Shown here: piece by piece, positions 18,160 through 23,474 of the stretch
Layout: every line of letters starts with the position of its first letter
Numbering within the stretch: position 1 is the first letter of the stretch
Assembly (NCBI GenBank): GCA_015655035.1
Contig: JAATFS010000494.1
Span: 1 to 23,474, forward strand
Length of the DNA stretch: 23,474 nt
Reading direction: 5' to 3'
DNA from: Lysobacterales bacterium
GTDB lineage: Bacteria > Pseudomonadota > Gammaproteobacteria > Xanthomonadales > Xanthomonadaceae
Translations under genes and position numbers: made by a program
Notes under the pieces: generated by a model
Told to the model about the DNA's origin: nothing
Databases searched by the model: none
What the model saw: the letters and a program-made list of their open reading frames with translations, nothing else

Positions 18160-20781
18160 TTGCAAACCACTGATTCCACGTTGAAAACCTCGTCCAGCAA
18201 GGCCAGTGCCGAGCACACCCCGCTGATGAAGCAGTTCTTCGCCGCCAAGTCCGAATATCCGGACCTGCTGCTGTTCTTCCGCATGGGCGATTTCTACGAG
18301 CTGTTCTACGACGACGCCCGCAAGGCGGCGCGGCTGCTCGATATCACCCTGACCCAGCGCGGCAGTTCCGGCGGTGCGCCGATCCCGATGGCCGGCGTGC
18401 CGGTGCATGCCTACGAAGGCTATCTGGCGCGGCTCGTGGCGCTGGGCGAGTCGGTGGCGATCTGCGAGCAGATCGGCGATCCGGCCCTGGCCAAGGGCCT
18501 GGTCGAACGCAAGGTGGTCCGCATCGTCACGCCCGGCACCGTCACCGACGAAGCACTGCTGGACGAGCGCCGCGACACATTGCTGATGGCGATCTCGCGC
18601 AACAAGCAGGGCTATGGCCTGGCCTGGGCCGATCTGGCTGGCGGCCGCTTCCTGGTCAACGAGGTCGATAGCGAAGATGCGCTGGAAGCCGAACTGGCGC
18701 GCCTGGAACCGGCCGAGCTGCTGGTACCCGACGAAGACAACTGGCCCGAGTTCCTGCGCGGACGCGTCGGCGTGCGCCGCCGTGCGCCGTGGCTGTTCGA
18801 TGCCGACAGCGGCCGGCGCCAGTTGCTGGGCTTCTTCAAACTGCACGACCTGACCGGCTTCGGCATCGACGACAAGCCGCGCGCCACCGCCGCAGCCGGC
18901 GCCCTGCTCGGCTACGTCGAGGAAACCCAGAAGCAACGCCTGCCGCACCTCACCTCGATCGCGATGGAAGTCGCCAGCGAAGCGATCGCGATGAATGCCG
19001 CCACCCGGCGGCACCTGGAGCTGGACACCCGGGTGGACGGCGACAATCGCAACACCTTGCTCGGCGTGCTCGACAGCACCGTCACGCCGATGGGCGGGCG
19101 CTTGCTGCGGCGCTGGCTGCATCGCCCACTGCGCTTGCGCGAGGTGCTGACGCACCGCCACCACGCCGTCGGTACGCTGATCGACCGTGGCGCCGACGCC
19201 GACCTGCGCGAAGCCTTCCGCGCACTCGGCGATATCGAACGCATCCTCACCCGCGTCGCGCTGCGCTCGGCGCGCCCGCGCGACTTCTCCACCCTGCGCG
19301 ATGGCCTGGCGCTGCTGCCGCAGGTACGCCAGATCCTGGAACCCATGGATTCGCCGCGTCTGCATGCACTCTGCGCCGAGCTTGGCGAGCACGATGCCAC
19401 CGCGCACCTGCTGGTCAGTGCGATCGCCGAACAACCACCGCTCAAGCTCAGCGATGGCGGCGTGATCGCCGCCGACTACGATGCCGAACTGGATGAGCTG
19501 CGCCGGCTGTCGACCAACGCCGATCAATTCCTGATCGACCTGGAGGCACGCGAGCGCCAGAGCAGCGGCATCGCCACGCTCAAGGTCGGCTACAACCGCG
19601 TGCACGGCTATTACATCGAAATCAGCAAAGGCCAGTCCGAGCGCGCGCCGGTGCACTACACCCGCCGCCAGACACTGACCAATGCCGAGCGCTACATCAC
19701 CGAAGAACTGAAGACGTTCGAAGACAAGGTTCTGTCGGCCCGCGAACGCTCGCTATCGCGCGAGAAGGTGTTGTACGAAGCATTGCTGGACACGCTCGCC
19801 GAGCATTTGGAACCACTCAAGCGCTGCGCCGGCGCGTTGAGCGAACTGGACGTGCTGGCGGCGTTCGCCGAACGCGCGCAGGCACTGGACTGGTCGCAGC
19901 CGGAACTGGAAACGGCGGCCTGCCTGCGGATCGAACGCGGCCGCCATCCGGTGGTCGAAGCCGTGCGCGAACAGCCATTCGAGCCGAACGACCTGGACCT
20001 GCACGCCGATCGCCGCATGCTGGTGATCACCGGCCCCAACATGGGCGGCAAGTCCACCTACATGCGCCAGAACGCGTTGATCGTGCTGCTGGCGCATATC
20101 GGCAGCTACGTACCGGCGGCGCGCGCGGTGATCGGCCCGATCGACCGCATCCTCACCCGTATCGGCGCAGGCGACGACCTGGCCAAGGGCCAATCGACCT
20201 TCATGGTGGAGATGGCGGAGACCAGCTACATCCTGCACCACGCCAGCGCACAGTCGCTGGTGCTGATGGACGAAATCGGCCGAGGCACTTCCACCTACGA
20301 CGGCCTGGCACTGGCCGACGCCGTTGCCCGCCACCTGGCCCACGTCAACCGCTGCTACACCTTGTTCGCCACGCACTACTTCGAACTCACCGCACTGGCC
20401 GACGAATCGCACGAGGGCGGTCCCAGCGGCATCGCCAACGTGCACCTGGATGCGGTGGAACATGGCGACAGCCTGGTGTTCATGCATGCGGTCAAGGATG
20501 GCCCGGCCAATCGCAGCTTCGGCCTGCAAGTAGCCGCCCTGGCCGGCCTGCCCAAGGCCACCGTCGCCCAGGCCCGGCGCCGACTGGCCGAGCTGGAGCA
20601 GCGCGGCGAGCAAAGTCATGCCTCAGACATGGCACCGGCCGCACTGGACGCGCCGCAGCAGTTCGGCCTGTTTGCCCCGGCCGCGTCGGCCGCACAGGAA
20701 GCCCTGGCGGCGCTCGACCCGGACGAACTGACTCCGAAGCAAGCACTGGAAGCGGTGTACCGGCTCAAATCGCTGCTCTGA
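18160..20781 (+). CDS. mutS: DNA mismatch repair protein MutS
   Basis: An 873-residue MutS, close to the usual 850-880. The mismatch-recognition Phe-x-Glu is Phe45-Tyr46-Glu47 in MGDFYELF. The connector, lever and clamp regions follow, then the ATPase with Walker A GPNMGGKST at 625-633, the Walker B Asp704-Glu705 in LVLMDEIGRGTSTYDG, and the FATHYFELTAL switch region. The C-terminal end (DELTPKQALEAVYRLKSLL) is the dimer/tetramer helix. It binds mismatches and recruits MutL. The start is TTG at 18160, preceded by AAGGA at 18149-18153 with a 6-base spacer; the first in-frame ATG (Met23 in this numbering) would still leave the mismatch domain intact. The sequence matches remembered Xanthomonas MutS over most of its length. 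Confidence 0.98.
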   Translation: MQTTDSTLKTSSSKASAEHTPLMKQFFAAKSEYPDLLLFFRMGDFYELFYDDARKAARLLDITLTQRGSSGGAPIPMAGVPVHAYEGYLARLVALGESVAICEQIGDPALAKGLVERKVVRIVTPGTVTDEALLDERRDTLLMAISRNKQGYGLAWADLAGGRFLVNEVDSEDALEAELARLEPAELLVPDEDNWPEFLRGRVGVRRRAPWLFDADSGRRQLLGFFKLHDLTGFGIDDKPRATAAAGALLGYVEETQKQRLPHLTSIAMEVASEAIAMNAATRRHLELDTRVDGDNRNTLLGVLDSTVTPMGGRLLRRWLHRPLRLREVLTHRHHAVGTLIDRGADADLREAFRALGDIERILTRVALRSARPRDFSTLRDGLALLPQVRQILEPMDSPRLHALCAELGEHDATAHLLVSAIAEQPPLKLSDGGVIAADYDAELDELRRLSTNADQFLIDLEARERQSSGIATLKVGYNRVHGYYIEISKGQSERAPVHYTRRQTLTNAERYITEELKTFEDKVLSARERSLSREKVLYEALLDTLAEHLEPLKRCAGALSELDVLAAFAERAQALDWSQPELETAACLRIERGRHPVVEAVREQPFEPNDLDLHADRRMLVITGPNMGGKSTYMRQNALIVLLAHIGSYVPAARAVIGPIDRILTRIGAGDDLAKGQSTFMVEMAETSYILHHASAQSLVLMDEIGRGTSTYDGLALADAVARHLAHVNRCYTLFATHYFELTALADESHEGGPSGIANVHLDAVEHGDSLVFMHAVKDGPANRSFGLQVAALAGLPKATVAQARRRLAELEQRGEQSHASDMAPAALDAPQQFGLFAPAASAAQEALAALDPDELTPKQALEAVYRLKSLL

Positions 20782-20884
20782 CTCTTGCCCGAACGCCTGG
20801 CCGCAGCGCTGCGCCAGGACTGGCGGGCAACTGCTAGGCTGCGGCCGTGCAAGGTCTCGCACACTTCCGATAAAGGACATGACA

Positions 20885-21499
20885 ATGAACGATTCAAGCC
20901 TCGCCTCCTCGCTCTTCCAGCAACTGCAAGGTTCGGGCCTGCAGCAGGTGGCCCAGCAACTCAACATCGAACCGAGCCAGGCCCAGGGCGCCATCGGCTC
21001 CGCGCTGCCGCTCTTGCTCGGCGCGCTGGGTCGCAATGCCCAGCAGCCAGAAGGCGCGCAGGCCCTGGCCGGCGCACTGGAGCGTGACCACGCCAGCAGC
21101 GCCGGCGGCCTGGATCTCGGTGGGCTGCTGGGCAGCGCATTGGGCGGCGGAACCAGCGGCGCGCAAGCCGATGGCGCCGGCATCCTTGGCCACATCTTCG
21201 GCGGCAACACCTCGCAGGTTGCCTCCAGCCTGGGTGAAGCCACCGGCCTGGGCAGCGAAAAGGCCGGACAGTTGCTACAGGTGCTGGCCCCGATCGTGAT
21301 GTCGTTCCTGGCGCAGCGCTTCCTGGGCGGCGGCTCCGCCGATACCAACCAGCTCGGCCAGGCGCTGGGCCAGGAGCAAACCCAGTTGCAGAACAGCGGC
21401 AATCCGCTCGCCGGCCTGCTCGACCAGGATGGCGACGGCCAGTTAGGGATCGGCGACGTACTCAAGCTGGGCGCGGGCCTGCTCAACCGCCGCAGCTGA
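20885..21499 (+). CDS. DUF937 / YidB-like protein
   Basis: A 204-residue protein of the DUF937 (YidB-like) family, whose function is unknown. It is Gly-, Gln- and Leu-rich, with repeated amphipathic helices: SSLFQQLQGSGLQQVAQQLN, IGSALPLLLGALGRN, then GHIFGGNTSQVASSLGEATG and LLQVLAPIVMSFLAQRFLGG. It ends with an EF-hand-like DQDGDGQLGIGDVLKLG loop. The upstream ATG at 20879 is only one base from the AAAGGA ribosome site (20872-20877), whereas ATG 20885 is 7 bases away and is preferred. It is 103 bp after mutS in the same direction; a functional link to MutS is not implied. The acidic loop has the D-x-D-x-D spacing of a calcium site, and dockerin or EF-hand-like ends are seen in some DUF937 proteins. 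Confidence 0.85.
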   Translation: MNDSSLASSLFQQLQGSGLQQVAQQLNIEPSQAQGAIGSALPLLLGALGRNAQQPEGAQALAGALERDHASSAGGLDLGGLLGSALGGGTSGAQADGAGILGHIFGGNTSQVASSLGEATGLGSEKAGQLLQVLAPIVMSFLAQRFLGGGSADTNQLGQALGQEQTQLQNSGNPLAGLLDQDGDGQLGIGDVLKLGAGLLNRRS

Positions 21500-21507
21500 G
21501 ATCGACC

Positions 21508-21538
21508 TGCCGCCGCCCGCTCATCACGAGCGGCGGCA
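21508..21538 (+). terminator. Hairpin after the DUF937 gene, probable terminator
   Basis: TGCCGCCG (21508-21515) pairs with CGGCGGCA (21531-21538), and an inner GCTC/GAG pairing extends it. It begins 9 bp after the stop codon. The only T-rich stretch comes about 15 bp later, so classical intrinsic termination is uncertain. Confidence 0.5.
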
Positions 21539-21549
21539 TCGTCAATCGA

Positions 21550-21582
21550 TATTTTTATCTATCAATTTGTCGATAGAAAATA
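21550..21582. repeat. AT-rich imperfect inverted repeat between convergent genes
   Basis: TATTTTTATCTATC (21550-21563) is complementary to GATAGAAAATA (21572-21582) except for a three-base bulge, with an 8-base AATTTGTC loop. It stands out in GC-rich DNA. It lies 50 bp after the DUF937 gene and 125 bp beyond the minus-strand Hsp15 gene stop. It may add to termination from either side. Confidence 0.6.
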
Positions 21583-21707
21583 GACTTGCAAATCCAGAGT
21601 ACTGTCATAGCCTCGCCTGAACCCGCGACGCAGGGAGCCAGCGATCATCGAGACGGATCGGCATCGTCTTTCTCGGGCACTACTTTTCGTACGCGGGTCC
21701 ACCCTGC

Positions 21708-22115
21708 CTACAGCGCATCGATATCGCCCAGCGCACGAATCAATCGCCGCGCACGCTTGTCCGGACGATGCTCCGGTGCCTGATAGCCATTGCGCTCGGC
21801 AAGCTGCCGGGCGCGCAGCTCGGCACGACGCAGACGTGAGTCCTCCGATTCCAGATACAGCGTCTGCGCCGCTGCTGCGGGGCCGCGCTGGTCGCTCAGT
21901 CCACGCACCTCGATCTCGAACACCTCGTCACCGCGACTGACGCGCATGCGCTCGCCTACCCGTATCGCACGCGAGCACTTGGGCCGCTGCCCGGCCATCT
22001 CGACCTTGCCGGTTTCGACCGCCTGCTTGGCCACGCTGCGGGTCTTGAAGAAACGTGCCGCCCACAGCCACACGTCGAGTCGTACCGCTCCCTGTTCCAC
22101 TTGAATTACTGGCAT
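21708..22115 (-). CDS. hslR: Hsp15-type S4-domain RNA-binding protein
   Basis: A 135-residue protein of the Hsp15/YrfH group. The S4 RNA-binding domain is at residues 8-60 (RLDVWLWAARFFKTRS, KQAVETGKVEM, KCSRAIRVGERMRV), and a basic C-terminal tail carries HRPDKRARRLIRALGD. In E. coli Hsp15 binds stalled 50S subunits that carry a nascent chain, after heat shock. The start is set at the ATG whose first base is 22115, since the S4 domain begins a few residues later; an upstream in-frame start at 22163 adds 16 residues not seen in relatives. It is convergent with the DUF937 gene. The gene symbol follows the E. coli ortholog name. Confidence 0.88.
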   Translation of the reverse strand: MPVIQVEQGAVRLDVWLWAARFFKTRSVAKQAVETGKVEMAGQRPKCSRAIRVGERMRVSRGDEVFEIEVRGLSDQRGPAAAAQTLYLESEDSRLRRAELRARQLAERNGYQAPEHRPDKRARRLIRALGDIDAL

Positions 22116-22643
22116 ATTCTGGAATTCGTCATGGATTCGATCTCCAACAACCACGCGGAACATCGAACCCCGTGAAAGGACGCCGGTCCGGCATCGAAAC
22201 GGCGCGGCCTACCCATCGATTGGGTCCAGGCCTCCGAAACTCAATGGCCGCTACCGCTCCCTTCCCCCCTCGCGCGGGAAAAGCGAGCGTCCCGGAAACC
22301 GGCAGGTGATGAAGTGCCGTGGCGGCTTGAGACGTCCACTCATCCACCAGCCATCTCCAGCGTCTATCCTCGACATTCCCCTACTCACTGCGTCCGCCAT
22401 GTCCGATACCCACACTTACCGTGACGGGCGTCGCAAATATTTCACTCCACTCCTGAATACGCACCACGCCGTCCTTGCCACGGCAAAACTTCTTTCCGCG
22501 TGAGATAAGGTGCATACGCGCCATTGGTTGCATTCCGGTTCACCTTCAATGGGTGGAAAATCCGACCAAGGCATTGACATGACTGGAAATGTACGTCAAC
22601 CTCATTGCACAAATCCCTCCACAACACTTCCCAGGAGCTTCCC
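22116..22643. other. Long intergenic region before the exopolysaccharide locus
   Basis: About 530 bp without a convincing gene. A 34-codon frame beginning at 22399 (MSDTHTYRDG...) and a longer frame around it have no ribosome site or known family. A TTGACA at 22574-22579 could be a -35, but no good -10 lies 16-18 bp after it. A small stem CTCGC/GCGAG occurs near 22270-22290. The region most likely holds divergent promoters for the Hsp15-type gene and the secreted Gly-rich gene. I cannot place them. Confidence 0.5.
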
Positions 22644-22958
22644 ATGAAGAAACTGATCGTGATGGCCATTGCCATGGCCCTATCGGCGCCGGTATGGGCC
22701 GCTCCCCAGGCCGGTGGCCCGCAGCCTGCAGGTCCGCGTGCGTCGAACCAGTCCCGCATCAACACTCCCGCTTGGATCTATTCTGGCGTTGCGGCGGCGG
22801 CCGCTGCTTATAGTATCTGCGGCGATAGCTCCGGCAATGAAGATGACGGCGGCGACAATGGCGGCGGCGGTGGTGACGGCGGCGGCGGTGGCACGGGTGG
22901 TACCGGCGGCACGGGTGGTACTGGCGGTACGGGTGGCACCGGCGGCACCGGCGGCTGA
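22644..22958 (+). CDS. Small secreted Gly/Thr-repeat protein, YjbE-like
   Basis: A 104-residue exported protein with four clear parts. First is a signal peptide (MKKLIVMAIAMALSAPVWA, cleavage after about residue 19), then a Pro/Gly/Gln-rich segment. Next is a hydrophobic Ala-rich segment at about 42-59 (AWIYSGVAAAAAAYSIC) with a single Cys59. Last is an acidic-Gly tail (SSGNEDDGGD) that ends in seven Gly-Gly-Thr units coded by 22890-22955. The start ATG 22644 has CAGGAG upstream. The plan (signal peptide, Ala-rich hydrophobic segment, SS-D motif, low-complexity tail, first gene of a polysaccharide locus) resembles YjbE-type proteins of exopolysaccharide operons, but sequence identity would be low. 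Function is unknown: surface display or polymer association is a guess. Confidence 0.75.
   Translation: MKKLIVMAIAMALSAPVWAAPQAGGPQPAGPRASNQSRINTPAWIYSGVAAAAAAYSICGDSSGNEDDGGDNGGGGGDGGGGGTGGTGGTGGTGGTGGTGGTGG
22890..22955 (+). repeat. In-frame 9-bp Gly-Gly-Thr coding repeat
   Basis: Seven units of a GGN-ACN-GGN pattern run to the stop codon of the small secreted gene. Codons vary between copies (GGC/GGT, ACG/ACC/ACT), so this is a protein-level repeat rather than a fresh perfect slippage tract. A 9-bp array of this kind can still change copy number between strains without breaking the frame. Confidence 0.85.
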
Positions 22959-22980
22959 TTCGTTCGCTTCATGAACTCGA

Positions 22981-23016
22981 AAGCCCTCGCCGGGCACGAC
23001 TTGGCGAGGGCTTTTT
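22981..23016 (+). terminator. Strong intrinsic terminator between the Gly-rich gene and the export gene
   Basis: AAGCCCTCGCC (22981-22991) pairs perfectly with GGCGAGGGCTT (23003-23013) around an 11-base loop. It is followed by a run of T to 23016 (five T in total from 23012). The structure starts 22 bp after the small gene's stop and ends 18 bp before the ATG of the export gene. This is the clearest intrinsic terminator in the window. Confidence 0.88.
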
Positions 23017-23034
23017 CATGTCTGTCCTCCATCG

Positions 23035-23474
23035 ATGAACACGACACTGATGACCTATCTCCGCAATTCGGCCGCGCTGCTGGCCGCGATTTCCCTGTCC
23101 GGCTGCATCTGGGCTCCCGGCCAGCACCTGCGCAACAGCGATATCAGCCGCGAGCGGCCTACCAGTGAAGACGGCAAGCTGGAGCTGATCCCGATCACGC
23201 CCAAGCTGATTGCGATGGATCAGGCCGCACAGAAGGCGGGGCCGCTACCGGCGGCGTTGCTCGATCATCGTCCGGAGGATTACGCCATTGGGGCCGGCGA
23301 TTCTCTTTACATTACGGTATGGGATCACCCTGAATTGACGGTACCTGCGGGTGGTCAGCAGCAGTCGACAATGGCCGGACGCCTGGTCCAGACCGACGGC
23401 AGCCTGTTCTACCCGTATATCGGCAAGATTCAAGCGGCCGGCAAGACCCCCATGCAATTGCGCGATGAACTTAG
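23035..23474 (+). CDS. Wza-like polysaccharide-export outer-membrane lipoprotein, N-terminal part (3' end outside window)
   Basis: The frame starts at ATG 23035 and remains open to the window end (about 146 residues seen). A lipoprotein signal ends with LSGC (Cys24). The conserved poly-export domain begins at Tyr83, YAIGAGDSLYITVWDHPELT, followed by VPAGG and a TDGSLFYPYIGKIQAAGKT segment. These match E. coli Wza (VTVWDHPELTTPAG and DGTMFYPYIGK) better than Xanthomonas GumB as I remember it. OPX proteins of this type form the outer-membrane exit pore for capsule or exopolysaccharide. A second in-frame ATG at 23050 is possible; neither has a good ribosome site. The downstream genes of the export locus are outside the window. 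Confidence 0.9.
   Translation, partial: MNTTLMTYLRNSAALLAAISLSGCIWAPGQHLRNSDISRERPTSEDGKLELIPITPKLIAMDQAAQKAGPLPAALLDHRPEDYAIGAGDSLYITVWDHPELTVPAGGQQQSTMAGRLVQTDGSLFYPYIGKIQAAGKTPMQLRDEL

Noticed and set aside
17665..19656. Very long minus-strand open frame opposite the start of mutS and the IS remnants
   Set aside because: No known family and low-complexity composition; it is the antisense shadow of mutS in GC-rich DNA. The mutS frame is certain.
20796..20818. CCTGG/CCAGG hairpin after mutS as a terminator
   Set aside because: Stem is possible but it has no T tract and the DUF937 gene follows in the same direction; too weak to list.
22399..22503. Small open frame MSDTHTYRDG... before the exopolysaccharide locus
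   Set aside because: No ribosome site, family or neighbour support; left as unassigned intergenic DNA.
22920..22940. Possible ops (RfaH) element, GGCGGTA...
   Set aside because: Only the first seven bases fit, and that string is expected from Gly-Gly-Thr codons in the repeat. Terminator read-through remains open on other grounds.
22890..22955. CRISPR-like repeat array
   Set aside because: The repeat is a 9-bp coding Gly-Gly-Thr pattern with no spacers and no cas genes nearby.

Overview
The window looks like chromosomal DNA from a Xanthomonas-type gammaproteobacterium. This rests on high GC content, a MutS protein that matches my memory of Xanthomonas MutS over long stretches, a high density of TonB-dependent receptors, and a polysaccharide-export locus at the right edge. 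The species assignment is inference, since no search was run.

Layout. (1) 1-8640: a plus-strand polyol import and catabolism locus. It holds the end of a SorC-family regulator, a probable terminator, a promoter/operator candidate, a lipoprotein solute-binding protein, an OprB-type outer-membrane porin, two mannitol/sorbitol-type ABC permeases, the ABC ATPase, a short-chain polyol dehydrogenase and an FGGY D-ribulokinase-like kinase. Together these describe a route from outer membrane to phosphorylated ketopentose: porin, binding protein, permease, oxidation to a ketose, phosphorylation. A pentitol such as ribitol or arabinitol is the best guess for the substrate. (2) 8650-12637: a FecI-type sigma factor, a FecR-type anti-sigma and an STN-domain siderophore receptor, preceded by a Fur-box-like site. 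(3) 12740-14788 (minus): a second TonB-dependent receptor, without an STN domain. A Zur-box-like dyad lies on its extended -10, so it is probably repressed by zinc. (4) 15070-16985: an AEC-family transporter and a divergent LysR regulator. (5) 16986-18159: a decayed region with a 14-bp tandem triplet and two inactivated IS3-family transposase remnants. (6) 18160-22115: mutS, a DUF937/YidB-like protein, and a convergent Hsp15-type S4 RNA-binding protein. (7) 22116-23474: a long non-coding stretch, a small secreted Gly/Thr-repeat protein resembling YjbE-type exopolysaccharide proteins, a strong intrinsic terminator, and the start of a Wza-like polysaccharide-export lipoprotein that runs off the window.

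The parts most worth a second look are the Zur-type site on the receptor promoter, the small YjbE-like protein followed by a terminator 18 bp before the export gene, the OprB porin inside the ABC operon with its candidate operator, and the IS graveyard next to mutS. I found no CRISPR array, tRNA, rRNA, phage or recognisable defence system, and nothing that is clearly a wholly new system.
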